The translations under genes were made by a program, and so were the position numbers. Source: Actinacidiphila alni (GTDB lineage: Bacteria > Actinomycetota > Actinomycetes > Streptomycetales > Streptomycetaceae). From it: DNA of 64,000 nucleotides. The stretch is from NCBI RefSeq assembly GCF_900112845.1, contig NZ_FONG01000006.1, forward strand, positions 310,001 through 374,000, read 5' to 3'. Below the pieces are notes generated by a model. That model saw only the letters and a program-made list of their open reading frames with translations, had not been told where the DNA came from and searched no databases. Of this stretch, positions 7,622-16,853 are shown in pieces (within the stretch, counting starts at the first letter, position 1; each line of letters begins with the position of its first letter).

Positions 7622-9622
7622 TCAGCTGCCGAGCCGCAGTCCCGGCGCCGCCTCCTCGATCATGGCCATTCCCATCCGGCTGACCCGAACGGAGAACGGC
7701 TGCTCCGCGACGCGCAGTCCCGACAGCCGGAGCGCTCCGAGCGGTGCGGTGCCGACCGGCCGTACCGCCACCGTCCCGCCCGGCGCGTCCGGACGCACGC
7801 CCACGAGTGCCATCAACAGATGGACGGCACCGGCCGCCGCGACCGCCGCGGGGCGGCACGCCGTGGGATGCGGACAGGGCGCGGCTCCCGGCGAGCGCCG
7901 CTCGCCGCCGTACATCTCCGGCAGCCGCAGCCCGAATCCGGCCGCCGCGTCCAGCACCCCGCCCACGAGCGCGGACGCCTCCTTCCCCAGTCCCGCCGCC
8001 GCGAGGCCCGACACGGCCAGCGCGGTCTCGTGGACGCGCACCGCGCCGCTCCGGTGCCCGAACGGGCTGAAGCCGGGGATTTTCCCCGACATCGTCCGCA
8101 GACCCCAGCCGGAGTCCAGGTCGGGTGCGGCGAACAGCCTGCCGAGTTGTTCCGTCTGTCCCTTGTCCAGCAGTCCGGGAGCGAGCGCGCCCCCGTCGAG
8201 CAGGCCCGTGTCGAGCAGGTGCGCCAGCGACGACGTCAGCACGGGCACCGGCCGGCCGTCCGCCGCACGGGCCGACAACGGCCGCCCGCCGCCCGCGTCA
8301 TCGGCCCACAGGCTCCGCCGAAAGCCCGCGCGCAGCGCCGACGCGTGCGTCCGCCAGCCGTCCGCGCCGGTCCGTCCGAACGCGTCGAGCAGCAGCGCCC
8401 CCTGGAGCGCGGCCCGGTGCGCGTACGCCTGCACCTCGGACCTGAGCCAACCGTCCGCCGTGGGATCCGTGACGAGACCCGCGTCCGTCGTCGCCGCGCG
8501 CAGCCACCCCAGGCAGCGTTCCGCGGCCGGCAGCAGCGGCTCCACCTCACGGTCCGGCAGACCCCACCGATGGGCCTCCGCGAGCACGGTCACGAACAGC
8601 AGCGTGGCCTCCACTCCCGAGCACAGCGGCGGCAGATGCGGCCCAGAGTGCCGGGGTACCCCGGGCACCCGGCCCGTCGCCGGATCCTGCACCCGGGCGA
8701 GCGTGCGTAGGGTGCCCGCCGCCAGTCGCGTACCGAACGGCAGCGCCATCCGTGCCGCCCACAGCGCGTCCGCGGGCGCGAGTCCGATCCGCCAGGGAGC
8801 CCCGGCCGCCACATAGCTGTCGCCGGGATGGTCGGGTGCCCGCAGCAGCAACGCCTGGAGGTCGCCGAGCGACGCGTCGAGCAGCGGCCCGGCCCGCGGG
8901 TCGTCGCTCTCCAGCCGTGCCTGCGCCCACATCGGCGGCGGGCGGTCACCGGTCGGTGTCCGGGCGCCGTCGGCCGTCGTGGGTGCCGGCGCGGGTTCCA
9001 CCCGCAGTTCGATCGTCCGTGCCGCGCCCGGCGGCAGTTCGAGCTCCCAGCCGAGCACACCCGACGAGGCCAGTGCCACGTCCGGCGCCGGCGTCGCGGC
9101 GACCCGCGCCGTGTCGTCTCCGTTCGCCCAGCGCAGGCCGGAGCCGCTTACCGCGCACGGCACTTCGGGACCTGGCTGTCCCGCGGCCACCGCCGACAGC
9201 GGCGCGAGATCCGTGCCGAACCCGATCTCCACCGGCAACCGCAGCCCGACCGGGCCCGCGTTGGCGAAGGTGATCCGCTCGCCGCCGTCCGCCGATCTGA
9301 TCCGCTCCACCGTGACGGCCGGATCGGGGCCCCGGTCACCCGGCGTGCGCACGACGGCCGTGAAGCGTGCCCGACCCGCGTCGAGCGTCCTGGCCTGCAC
9401 GGTCACCGGTTCGGCTCCGGCGACTCTCAGCTCGCACCGGCTCAACAGCCGCCTGCCGTCGCGGTAGAAACCGTCCAGTCCCTCGGCGCGCAACTGCCCG
9501 TGCGGCGCGGACACCGCGAGCGCGGGAGCGGCCACACAGATCACCGCGTCGTGCACCGGCACCGGGCCGGGCGCCGCCCGCCGCTGCCGGCCCGCGGTCG
9601 GCGCGCTCACGGATGTGCTCAC
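7622..9622 (-). CDS. Glycogen-debranching-like glycoside hydrolase (amylo-alpha-1,6-glucosidase family)
   Basis: 666 aa, GTG start at 9622 with GGGGAG seven nt upstream. The N-terminal third ([35 protein letters not shown]) is the beta-rich GDE_N_bis domain. The rest is an alpha/alpha-barrel glycosidase domain with [31 protein letters not shown] and LPEMYGG motifs. Relatives act on alpha-linked oligosaccharides or glycogen-type branches, or are uncharacterised trehalose/mannosylglycerate-type hydrolases; the exact substrate is not predictable. There is no signal peptide, so it is intracellular. It diverges from the hydrolase gene at 9824 across a 200-bp gap without a strong motif. Confidence 0.8.
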   Translation of the reverse strand: MSTSVSAPTAGRQRRAAPGPVPVHDAVICVAAPALAVSAPHGQLRAEGLDGFYRDGRRLLSRCELRVAGAEPVTVQARTLDAGRARFTAVVRTPGDRGPDPAVTVERIRSADGGERITFANAGPVGLRLPVEIGFGTDLAPLSAVAAGQPGPEVPCAVSGSGLRWANGDDTARVAATPAPDVALASSGVLGWELELPPGAARTIELRVEPAPAPTTADGARTPTGDRPPPMWAQARLESDDPRAGPLLDASLGDLQALLLRAPDHPGDSYVAAGAPWRIGLAPADALWAARMALPFGTRLAAGTLRTLARVQDPATGRVPGVPRHSGPHLPPLCSGVEATLLFVTVLAEAHRWGLPDREVEPLLPAAERCLGWLRAATTDAGLVTDPTADGWLRSEVQAYAHRAALQGALLLDAFGRTGADGWRTHASALRAGFRRSLWADDAGGGRPLSARAADGRPVPVLTSSLAHLLDTGLLDGGALAPGLLDKGQTEQLGRLFAAPDLDSGWGLRTMSGKIPGFSPFGHRSGAVRVHETALAVSGLAAAGLGKEASALVGGVLDAAAGFGLRLPEMYGGERRSPGAAPCPHPTACRPAAVAAAGAVHLLMALVGVRPDAPGGTVAVRPVGTAPLGALRLSGLRVAEQPFSVRVSRMGMAMIEEAAPGLRLGS

Positions 9623-9823
9623 CGGTCCGCTCCCCCGGACACCGGGGCGCGGTCGACCCGGGCGGTGGCCGGGACCGGCGGCCGGGCGTACGGGATGCGT
9701 CTTGCGGGAGAGCGCTGCACGTCGGGTGAACGCCCCGCCGAGCACGCAGGTCACGGCACGTCTACCGTTCCTGGACGGGAGCCCCGATTCCCCGCGCGAC
9801 CCGTACCTCCGGAAAGAGAGTCC

Positions 9824-11134
9824 ATGACCGTCCTCCGCCAGCCCGGCACCGTCCTCACCGACCACACGTTCGCCGTACCCCTCGACCACGCGGTCCCCGA
9901 CGGGGAGCGGATCGAGATTTACGCCCGGGAGGTCGTGGCGGCCGGGCGTGAGCGTGACCCGTTGCCCTGGCTGGTCTATCTGCAGGGCGGGCCCGGGTCC
10001 GGGTCGCCGCGTCCGCTGGGCAGGGACGGCTGGCTGCCGCGCGCGCTGGACGACTTCCGGGTGCTGCTCCTCGACCAGCGCGGCACCGGCCGGTCGACGC
10101 CCGCCACCCGTCAGACGCTGCCCATCCGCGGCGATGCCGCCGCCCAGGCGGAGTACCTGGCGCACTTCCGGGCCGACTCGATCGTCCGGGACTGCGAGTT
10201 CATCCGGCGCCGGCTCCTGGGCGAGGACGGGCGCTGGAGCGTGCTGGGCCAGAGTTTCGGCGGCTTCTGCTCGGTCGCCTACCTCTCGACCGCCCCGGAG
10301 GGGCTGCGTGAGGTGTTCATCACCGGCGGTCTGCCGGGTCTGGACGTGACCGCGCAGGACGTCTACCGCGCCGCCTATCCCCGGATCGAGCGGAAGAACG
10401 CCGGTCATTACGCGCGCTACCCCGACGACGTCGAGGCGGTGCGCACCATCGTGCGCCGCCTTCGCGACGCGCCCGCCCGGCTGCCGGGCGGCGGCCTGCT
10501 GACGCCCGAAGCCTTCCAGTCGCTCGGCCTGATGCTGGGGTCCGGTACCGGCTCGCACACCCTCCACTACCTGGTGGAGGGTGCCTTTGTGACGGGCCCT
10601 ACCGGTCCGGTGTTCGCGGACTCCTTCCTGGCCGAGGCCGAACAGCATCTGTCCTTGGCGGGGCATCCGCTCTTCGCGGTGCTGCACGAGTCGATCTACG
10701 GTCAGCGGTCGGTGTCGGCCGGCGCCACGGGCTGGGCCGCCGAGGCGGTGCGCCGGGAATTCCCCCGGTTCGACGCCGACCTCGCGCTGGCCGGTGACGC
10801 TCCGGTGCTCTTCACCGGGGAGACCATCCACCCCTGGATGTTCGAGACCGATCCGGCGCTCGCACCACTGCGCGAGACAGCGGAGCTTCTCGCGCAGCGC
10901 GAGAAGTGGCCCGACCTCTACGACCCGGCGCGGCTCGCGGCCAACGACATCCCGGTGGCCGCGGCGATCTACCACGACGACATGTACGTCGACACCGCTC
11001 ACTCGCTGGCCACCGCGCGTGCGGTGCGTGGCCTGCGCACCTGGGTCACCGACGAGTTCGAGCACGACGGCCTCCGGGTGAGTGGCGGCCGGGTCCTCGA
11101 CCGGCTGATCCGGCTGGTCCGCGGCGAGCTGTAG
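9824..11134 (+). CDS. pip: Alpha/beta hydrolase, proline iminopeptidase-like (S33 family)
   Basis: 436 aa, ATG with GGAAAGAGAG upstream. The oxyanion-hole motif QGGPG (54-58, normally HGGPG), DQRGTGRS (84-91) and the nucleophile elbow GQSFGG with Ser144 identify an S33 aminopeptidase of the prolyl type. The acid is probably in the YHDDMYVD region and the histidine in EFEHDG near the end. Such enzymes remove N-terminal proline from peptides in the cytoplasm. No export signal is seen. Its last 89 bp overlap the 3' end of the convergent DUF4192 gene. Confidence 0.88.
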   Translation: MTVLRQPGTVLTDHTFAVPLDHAVPDGERIEIYAREVVAAGRERDPLPWLVYLQGGPGSGSPRPLGRDGWLPRALDDFRVLLLDQRGTGRSTPATRQTLPIRGDAAAQAEYLAHFRADSIVRDCEFIRRRLLGEDGRWSVLGQSFGGFCSVAYLSTAPEGLREVFITGGLPGLDVTAQDVYRAAYPRIERKNAGHYARYPDDVEAVRTIVRRLRDAPARLPGGGLLTPEAFQSLGLMLGSGTGSHTLHYLVEGAFVTGPTGPVFADSFLAEAEQHLSLAGHPLFAVLHESIYGQRSVSAGATGWAAEAVRREFPRFDADLALAGDAPVLFTGETIHPWMFETDPALAPLRETAELLAQREKWPDLYDPARLAANDIPVAAAIYHDDMYVDTAHSLATARAVRGLRTWVTDEFEHDGLRVSGGRVLDRLIRLVRGEL

Positions 11135-12281
11135 CGGAGCCGACCACGCGCTCCCGTCTGTCCTGCCGCAGACGGCTCCGCAGCAGCTCGGGGTCAAGGC
11201 CCTCGCAGACGGCGTAGTGCAGCAAGCGCGCGTAGCCGCAATGGGGTTCCAGGTCCAGGGAGAGGCCGAGGGCGATCCGCGCCTCGGCCTCGTCCCCCGA
11301 GGACCAGGCGACCCATCCCGCGAGGGCCAGCATGGTGGCGGCGTGGTCGGCGTACGGTCCGGCGCAGCGTCGGGCCAGGGCCCGCCACAACCGCAGTGCT
11401 GCGTCGGCCTGTTCGGGCGCCGTCCATTCCGACACGCGGTCGCGCGTCGTGCGGTCCTGGAGTCCGAGGATCATGGCCGCGGCTTCGTGGTCGTCGAGCA
11501 GCCGGTCGTCCTGCCGGTCGGCTCGCGCGGGATCGTCGGTGCGCGGCGCAGCGCGGAAGCGTTCGAGTGCCGCACGGGCCTTGGCGAGCGTGCGCTGCCT
11601 GACCCTTTCGCAGGTGTCGCCGTCGAGCATGCGCGGCACCAGTTCGGCGCAGGCCGCGTCGAGCGCGATCTCATGTTCCCGGTTCCGCGGCTGCGGCGGC
11701 TTCAGCCGGGCTTCGATGTCCAGCATCGGCCGGGGCGCCGGGAGTCCCGCGTACGCGGTGGCCGCCGCCATCACCGACCGGCCGGGCGGAGCGAGCGCGC
11801 TCCCCTGTTCGGGGACGGCTGCCGCGGGCCGGCAGTAGGACCACCACCGCCCGCCCGAGACGCACAGCGCCTCCACGACGGGCACGTCGAGTGCCCCGCA
11901 GGCGATCCGGATGTGCTGGGCGAGCGGTCGGAGCCGCTCCATCACGTCGGAGGGGCGCTCCGCGTCGCGCGGATCCCGGCTGAGGAACAGCACCATCGCG
12001 TCCGGCCGTCCGCGCCGCCGGATGCTGTTTCTCACCAGGCACTCGGCCAACTGGTCGGCCATCGCCGGCCACTCACGGGGATCCTCCGGCAGACCGAGGC
12101 GCAGGCGGCCCCCGAACCGGCTGTGCTCGCCGTGCAGCGCCACGAGGACCGCGCTGTCGCTCGGCTGGTAGCCCATCAGGTACGGAAGCGCGTCGGCCAA
12201 TTCCGTGGCGCTGCGCAGGGTGACCTGATCCATCGGCCCGAATGGTGACTCTTCGTATTGAACTTCGTCGCTCTGTGTCAT
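11046..12281 (-). CDS. DUF4192 family protein
   Basis: 411 aa. The opening MTQSDEVQYEESPFGPMDQVTLRSATELADALPYLMGYQPSDSAVLVAL is typical of DUF4192, a family of unknown function widespread in actinobacteria. The C-terminal half (EQADAALRLWRALARRCAGPYADHAATMLALAGWVAWSSGDEAEARIAL) looks like TPR-type helices. The last 35-40 residues are basic and low-complexity and overlap the convergent peptidase gene. They may be a read-through tail created by loss of an earlier stop. It diverges from the RecQ-like gene across a 133-bp region with DnaA-box-like sites. Confidence 0.8.
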   Translation of the reverse strand: MTQSDEVQYEESPFGPMDQVTLRSATELADALPYLMGYQPSDSAVLVALHGEHSRFGGRLRLGLPEDPREWPAMADQLAECLVRNSIRRRGRPDAMVLFLSRDPRDAERPSDVMERLRPLAQHIRIACGALDVPVVEALCVSGGRWWSYCRPAAAVPEQGSALAPPGRSVMAAATAYAGLPAPRPMLDIEARLKPPQPRNREHEIALDAACAELVPRMLDGDTCERVRQRTLAKARAALERFRAAPRTDDPARADRQDDRLLDDHEAAAMILGLQDRTTRDRVSEWTAPEQADAALRLWRALARRCAGPYADHAATMLALAGWVAWSSGDEAEARIALGLSLDLEPHCGYARLLHYAVCEGLDPELLRSRLRQDRRERVVGSATARRGPAGSAGRGPGRHSPGGRRARTRR

Positions 12282-12332
12282 GAGATCGACGATGCCCTAC
12301 CGGAGCGAACCGCACCAGACCCCCCAAAAATC

Positions 12333-12362
12333 TGTGGATAACTTTCGCGGGAGTTATCCACA
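12333..12362. promoter_or_regulatory. Two perfect DnaA-box-like sequences in inverted orientation
   Basis: TGTGGATAACT (12333-12343) and AGTTATCCACA (12352-12362) form a perfect 11-bp inverted repeat with an 8-bp spacer. Each arm contains TTATCCACA, the classic strong DnaA box. The right arm sits 24 bp upstream of the TGTCGGTG element of the helicase promoter, in the same arrangement as at recA and lhr. Confidence 0.85.
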
Positions 12363-12386
12363 AGCCGCCGACCGGAGTTGGCGCGA

Positions 12387-12408
12387 TGTCGGTGCGATCG
12401 GGTTGCAT
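12387..12408 (+). promoter_or_regulatory. RecA-NDp/PafBC-type damage promoter of the RecQ-like gene
   Basis: TGTCGGTG-N8-TTGCAT matches the LexA-independent damage promoter TTGTCRGTG-N8-TANNNT, except the first T and the second base of the -10. The ATG starts six bp after the -10, so the transcript is predicted leaderless. Confidence 0.65.
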
Positions 12409-12414
12409 GGGGAC

Positions 12415-14595
12415 ATGACCGAGACCTCCACCACGCTGCGTACCGCGGCCGACACCGTACTGAGCCGACTCGTCGGGGCCGAGCCCGGCGCCGCCCGGCT
12501 GCGCGAGGACCAGTGGCTCGCCGTCGAGGCGCTGGTCGCGCACGGCCGCAGAACGCTGGTCGTCCAGCGCACCGGCTGGGGGAAGTCCGCCGTCTACTTC
12601 GTGGCCACGGCCCTGCTCCGCGAGCGCGGCAGCGGTCCGACGGTGATCGTCTCGCCGCTGCTCGCGCTGATGCGCAATCAGGTGGAGGCCGCCGCACGCG
12701 CGGGTATCCGCGCGCGCACGATCAACTCGTCCAACACCGAGGAGTGGGGCGAGATCGAGGCGGAGGTGGCGGCCGGCGAGGTGGACGTGCTGCTCGTCAG
12801 CCCCGAGCGGCTGAACAACCCGGACTTCCGGGATCAGGTGCTGCCCAAGCTGGCCGCCACCACCGGCCTGCTCGTCGTCGACGAGGCGCACTGCATCTCC
12901 GACTGGGGCCACGACTTCCGCCCGGACTACCGGCGCCTGCGGACGATGCTCGCCGATCTGCCGTCCGGCGTGCCCGTCCTGGCGACCACCGCCACCGCCA
13001 ACGCGCGGGTGACCGCCGATGTCGCGGAACAGCTCGGCACCGGCGCCACCGGAGCGGACCAGGACGGGGCGCTGGTGCTGCGCGGGCCGCTGGACCGCGA
13101 GAGCCTGTCGCTCGGCGTGCTGCGGCTGCCCGACGCCGCCCACCGGCTGGCCTGGCTCGCCGACCACCTCGACACGCTGCCGGGCTCCGGCATCATCTAC
13201 ACCCTCACCGTGGCGGCCGCCGACGAGATCACCGCTTTCCTGCGACAGCGCGGCTTCACCGTCGCCTCCTACTCGGGCAAGACCGAGAACGCCGACCGGC
13301 AGGCCGCCGAGGCGGATCTGCTCGCCAACCGGGTCAAGGCCCTGGTGGCGACATCGGCGCTCGGCATGGGTTTCGACAAGCCCGATCTCGGTTTCGTCGT
13401 CCACGTCGGCTCACCCTCGTCACCGATCGCCTACTACCAGCAGGTCGGCCGGGCGGGCCGCGGCGTCGACCACGCCGAAGTGCTGCTGCTGCCCGGCCGG
13501 GAGGACGAGGCGATCTGGCGGTACTTCGCGTCCCTGGCCTTCCCGCCCGAGGAACAGGTGCGCCGCACGCTGGAGGTACTGGCCGCCGCCGACCGGCCGG
13601 TATCGGTGCCCGCGCTGGAAGCCCGCGTCGATCTGCGCCGCTCCCGCCTGGAGATCATGCTCAAGGTGCTGGACGTCGACGGCGCTGTGCACCGGGTCCG
13701 CGGCGGATGGACGGCGACCGGCCGGCCGTGGGCGTACGACACGGACCGCTACGCGTGGGTGGCGCGCCAGCGCGAGTCGGAGCAGCAGGCGATGCGTGAC
13801 TACGCGACCACGACCGCCTGCCGGATGGAGTTCCTGCGCCGCCAGTTGGACGACGAGCAGGCAGCGCCCTGCGGTCGCTGCGACAACTGCGCGGGCGCAC
13901 GCTTCCCGCTGGACGTCTCGGCCGCCGCGCTGGACGCGGCACGCGCGGCGCTCGGACGGCCCGGAGTCGAGCTGGAGCCGCGCAAGATGTGGCCGACCGG
14001 CCTCGAAGCGATCGGCGTCGCCCTCAAGGGGCGCATCCCCGCCACGGAACAGGCGGCGACAGGCCGGGCCCTCGGCCGGCTGTCCGACATCGGCTGGGGC
14101 AACCGGCTGCGTCCGCTGTTCGCCGAGGGCGCCGCGGACCAGCCGGTGTCCCCGGAGGCCGTGGACGCGGTGATCCAGGTGCTCGCCGACTGGGCGAAGG
14201 GACCGGGCGGTTGGGCCAGCGGCGCACCCGACGCACCGCAGCGCCCGGTGGGCGTGGTCGGCGTCGCGTCCCACCGTCACCGTGTCCTGGTCGACTCGCT
14301 CAGTTCCCGGATCGCCGAGGTCGGCAGGATGCCGCTGCTGGGCAGGGTGGAATACGCCGACGACGGCGACCCCGGCGGTGTACCGCGCAGTAACAGCGCA
14401 CAACGCGTGCGCGCCCTCCATGACGCCTTCGTCGTACCGCAGGAGCTGGCCGCGGCTCTCCAGGCGAATCCGGGACCCGTACTGCTGGTCGACGACCTCT
14501 CGGACACCGGCTGGACGCTGGCCGTGCTGGCACGGCAGTTGCGCAGGGCCGGGGCGACGGCGGTCTTCCCGCTGGTCCTGGCCGTTCAGGGCTGA
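12415..14595 (+). CDS. RecQ-like ATP-dependent DNA helicase
   Basis: 726 aa superfamily-2 helicase. Visible motifs are QRTGWGKS (Walker A), VSPLLALMRNQ (Ia), LLVVDEAHCISDWGHDFRPDYRRL (DEAH box and RecQ aromatic loop), ATTATAN (III) and QQVGRAGRG (VI). A Cys cluster (CRMEFL and CGRCDNCAG near residue 485) is the RecQ-type zinc-binding domain. The C-terminal 200 residues contain a PRTase-like segment (PVLLVDDLSDTGWTLAVLARQLRRAG), seen in this actinobacterial subfamily and not in E. coli RecQ. It unwinds DNA in recombination repair. The ATG at 12415 lacks a Shine-Dalgarno, consistent with the leaderless promoter directly upstream. Confidence 0.9.
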   Translation: MTETSTTLRTAADTVLSRLVGAEPGAARLREDQWLAVEALVAHGRRTLVVQRTGWGKSAVYFVATALLRERGSGPTVIVSPLLALMRNQVEAAARAGIRARTINSSNTEEWGEIEAEVAAGEVDVLLVSPERLNNPDFRDQVLPKLAATTGLLVVDEAHCISDWGHDFRPDYRRLRTMLADLPSGVPVLATTATANARVTADVAEQLGTGATGADQDGALVLRGPLDRESLSLGVLRLPDAAHRLAWLADHLDTLPGSGIIYTLTVAAADEITAFLRQRGFTVASYSGKTENADRQAAEADLLANRVKALVATSALGMGFDKPDLGFVVHVGSPSSPIAYYQQVGRAGRGVDHAEVLLLPGREDEAIWRYFASLAFPPEEQVRRTLEVLAAADRPVSVPALEARVDLRRSRLEIMLKVLDVDGAVHRVRGGWTATGRPWAYDTDRYAWVARQRESEQQAMRDYATTTACRMEFLRRQLDDEQAAPCGRCDNCAGARFPLDVSAAALDAARAALGRPGVELEPRKMWPTGLEAIGVALKGRIPATEQAATGRALGRLSDIGWGNRLRPLFAEGAADQPVSPEAVDAVIQVLADWAKGPGGWASGAPDAPQRPVGVVGVASHRHRVLVDSLSSRIAEVGRMPLLGRVEYADDGDPGGVPRSNSAQRVRALHDAFVVPQELAAALQANPGPVLLVDDLSDTGWTLAVLARQLRRAGATAVFPLVLAVQG

Positions 14596-14680
14596 TCCGG
14601 GCAGCGCGTGCATGACCGGGCGGCGAACGGGAGAGGATCTATCCGGCGGACAGGTCCATACCGGTCGGCGACGTCAATTG

Positions 14681-14704
14681 CCCGTTGCCGCAAGGCAATA
14701 CGGG
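14681..14704 (+). terminator. Hairpin after the RecQ-like gene
   Basis: CCCGTTGCC and GGCAATACGGG pair around a GCAA tetraloop with a two-base bulge. It lies 85 bp past the helicase stop and about 100 bp before the next start. It may be a terminator or a leader structure of the following gene. Confidence 0.45.
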
Positions 14705-14801
14705 AGCGAGAATTGATGCCGGATCCCCTATCGGCTCATCGAGCCACCTGACCGGCGTGCGCCCGCGCCCGGTCTACGGGTGCATCCGTGAAAGGAGGAC
14801 C

Positions 14802-15383
14802 GTGACCATCGGCTTCGTTCCGGAGACGGCCTCCGCCGCAAACTCCCTCGCCTCGCGCACGCTCGAACCGGCGGACTGGATCGGTATCGGCGTTCCGCTG
14901 CTGGCCAATCCGCGCGATGTGATCAAGGACCTGCACTCGCGGCACCTGCCGTCCCCGTCCACTGCCGTGATAGCGGTGTACGACCCCGACGGCCGGATAC
15001 GCGCCAGCGCCTCCTTCGCCGGCCGCAGCGGCGTGGTGGACGGCTGGGAGCGGCGCAATTCCCTGCTGTCCCACCTGCGCCGGGTGCTCCCGCACGATCT
15101 GCGGCTGCGCAGACCAGTACGGACGGCGGTGCTGATGGTCTGCCGGGAGGGCGCTCCGGGCTGGACCGAGGAGGACGGCGCCTGGATGTGGGGACTGCGC
15201 GACGCCTGCACCCTCCACGGGCTGCGCTCCGGCTCGTACGTCACCCTCACCGCGGACGGCTGGAGTGTGATCGGCGAGAATCGCGCCGGCCGCACACCGA
15301 ACGCCGTCTCCCGGGCGCGCGGCGCGGCTCGCGAGGTCCCCGGCGGGACGACGCAAGGGATGCGCCGCGCGATCGCGCGCTGA
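14802..15383 (+). CDS. Conserved hypothetical protein
   Basis: 193 aa from a GTG with a near-perfect AAAGGAGG upstream. I do not recognise the family. The protein looks soluble and globular, with an alternating pattern (STAVIAVYDPDGRIRASASFAGR, RTAVLMVCREGAPGWTEED, WSVIGENRAGRTPN) and a basic, disordered tail. The first pattern loosely resembles the beta-core of RadC/JAB-like proteins, but the metal-binding HxH is absent. It follows the RecQ-like gene with a 206-bp gap containing a hairpin and converges with the next gene with three bases between the two coding regions. Confidence 0.75.
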   Translation: MTIGFVPETASAANSLASRTLEPADWIGIGVPLLANPRDVIKDLHSRHLPSPSTAVIAVYDPDGRIRASASFAGRSGVVDGWERRNSLLSHLRRVLPHDLRLRRPVRTAVLMVCREGAPGWTEEDGAWMWGLRDACTLHGLRSGSYVTLTADGWSVIGENRAGRTPNAVSRARGAAREVPGGTTQGMRRAIAR

Positions 15384-15386
15384 GCC

Positions 15387-16064
15387 TCAGGCGCTGGCGC
15401 CCAGCAGCGCGTTGATCCGCGCCGGGTCACCGCAGACGATCAGCAGCACGCCCGCACGGCCGAGTGCCCCGGCGAGCGCCCGCGCCATGGTGTCGTCGCT
15501 GCCGCCGTTGACCGCGACGACCACCACCGGTCGTCCGGTGGCGCGTTCGGCGGAGATGTCGGCGTAGAAGACGTCGTCGGCCGCGTCGTGCTGCGCCCAG
15601 TAGGACGCCTCGCCGAACGAGAGTTCGTGGACTGCCCACGGGTGCTGTTCACCCGTGGTGAGGACCAGGATCTCGCCGGGCGCGCGGCCGGTGTCCAGCA
15701 GCAGGTCGACCGTCTCGTCGGCGGCGTCGAGGGCGCCGTCGGCGGGTGCCGGGATGAGCTGCAGCTGGGCGGCGACGGGCTCCGCGGCCCGCTGCTGCGG
15801 TACGGAGGGAGGGGTCGCTGCCGCGGCCGGGGTCACCGGGCCGGTGGGAGCAGCGGGACCAGGGGTACCGACGGGACGGGCGGGGCCATGACGGCCGGGC
15901 CCGACGCCTGCGGTGGCTTCCCTCGGCGGCGCGGGGCGGGGTGCTGCGGGCCGCGGCGGACCGGGGACAGGACGGGGGGTCGACGCACTGCGGCCGGTGG
16001 CCGGAGCTGTACGGGGACCCGGGACGCTCTCGTGAATCTGAGGCTCCTCGGGGATGAGAGGCAT
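15387..16064 (-). CDS. Conserved hypothetical protein with Pro/Ala-rich N-terminus
   Basis: 225 aa. The first 100 residues are low-complexity (PGPPRPAAPRPAPPRE type) and probably disordered. The C-terminal 115 residues form a compact alternating domain (ETVDLLLDTGRAPGEILVLTTGEQHPWAVHELSFGEASYWAQHD...VVVVAVNGGSDDTMARALAGALGRAGVLLIVCGD). This reads like a Rossmann-type or helicase-C-like fold without recognised catalytic motifs. It lies downstream of rnhB on the same strand with a 54-bp gap and is probably co-transcribed. Function unknown. Confidence 0.7.
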   Translation of the reverse strand: MPLIPEEPQIHESVPGPRTAPATGRSASTPRPVPGPPRPAAPRPAPPREATAGVGPGRHGPARPVGTPGPAAPTGPVTPAAAATPPSVPQQRAAEPVAAQLQLIPAPADGALDAADETVDLLLDTGRAPGEILVLTTGEQHPWAVHELSFGEASYWAQHDAADDVFYADISAERATGRPVVVVAVNGGSDDTMARALAGALGRAGVLLIVCGDPARINALLGASA

Positions 16065-16118
16065 GAGTTGATGTCTATCAAATGCCGCACGAATGCGCAG
16101 CGGGGGGTGGCGTGTGAA

Positions 16119-16805
16119 TCAGAAATCGAAACCGAGTTGTTCCCCTGACTCGACCGGCTGCCGGACCTTCTTGAGGTGCTGCCAGCGCGGCAGCGCGTCG
16201 AGATAGGACCAGGACATGCGGTGCAGCGGTGTGGGGCCCAACTCCTCCAGGGCCGCACGGTGAACGGGAGACGGATATCCGGCGTTGTCGGCGAACGCGA
16301 ACGGCGCGTATTCCGGGCCGAGTTCGGCCATCGCCGTGTCCCGCTGGACTTTGGCGATGACGGAGGCGGCGGCCACCGCGACACAGGACTGGTCGCCCTT
16401 GATCACGGTTCTGACCCGCCAGGTGCCGCCGAGGTAATTGTGCTTGCCGTCGAGGATCACCGCGTCGGGCCGCTCGGGCAGGCCCTCCAACGCGCGGACG
16501 GCCGCCAGCCGGAGCGCCGCCGTCATGCCCAAGTCGTCGATCTCCTCGGGCGATGCGTGCCCGAGGGCGTACGAGGTGACCCAGTCGCCGAGCACGGCCG
16601 CCAGCCGCGCGCGGCGCTTGGGGGTGATCAGCTTGGAGTCCGTGAGCCCCTCGGGGGCCCGGCGCAGTCCGGTGACGGCGGCGCACACAGTGACGGGTCC
16701 GGCCCAGGCACCGCGGCCTACTTCGTCCACGCCCGCGACGGTCCGCGCTCCGAGGGTGGCGCGAAGGGACCGTTCGACGCTGTGGGTGGGTGGTTCGTAC
16801 GGCAT
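16119..16805 (-). CDS. rnhB: Ribonuclease HII
   Basis: 228 aa, ATG at 16805. RNase HII cleaves the RNA strand of RNA-DNA hybrids and single ribonucleotides misincorporated in DNA. The catalytic DEVGRG (Asp27, Glu28), Asp119 in ILDGKHN and the SVIAKVQRD helix (fourth acidic residue) are all present, and the length is typical. It sits in a minus-strand run with the hypothetical at 15387 downstream. RNase HII removes ribonucleotides left by polymerases, which fits the DNA-maintenance theme of the region. Confidence 0.95.
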   Translation of the reverse strand: MPYEPPTHSVERSLRATLGARTVAGVDEVGRGAWAGPVTVCAAVTGLRRAPEGLTDSKLITPKRRARLAAVLGDWVTSYALGHASPEEIDDLGMTAALRLAAVRALEGLPERPDAVILDGKHNYLGGTWRVRTVIKGDQSCVAVAAASVIAKVQRDTAMAELGPEYAPFAFADNAGYPSPVHRAALEELGPTPLHRMSWSYLDALPRWQHLKKVRQPVESGEQLGFDF

Positions 16806-16853
16806 GGCGTTCTCAGCGTACCTCGCGCCGCCGCGCCGTCCCACGGCGGTCGA

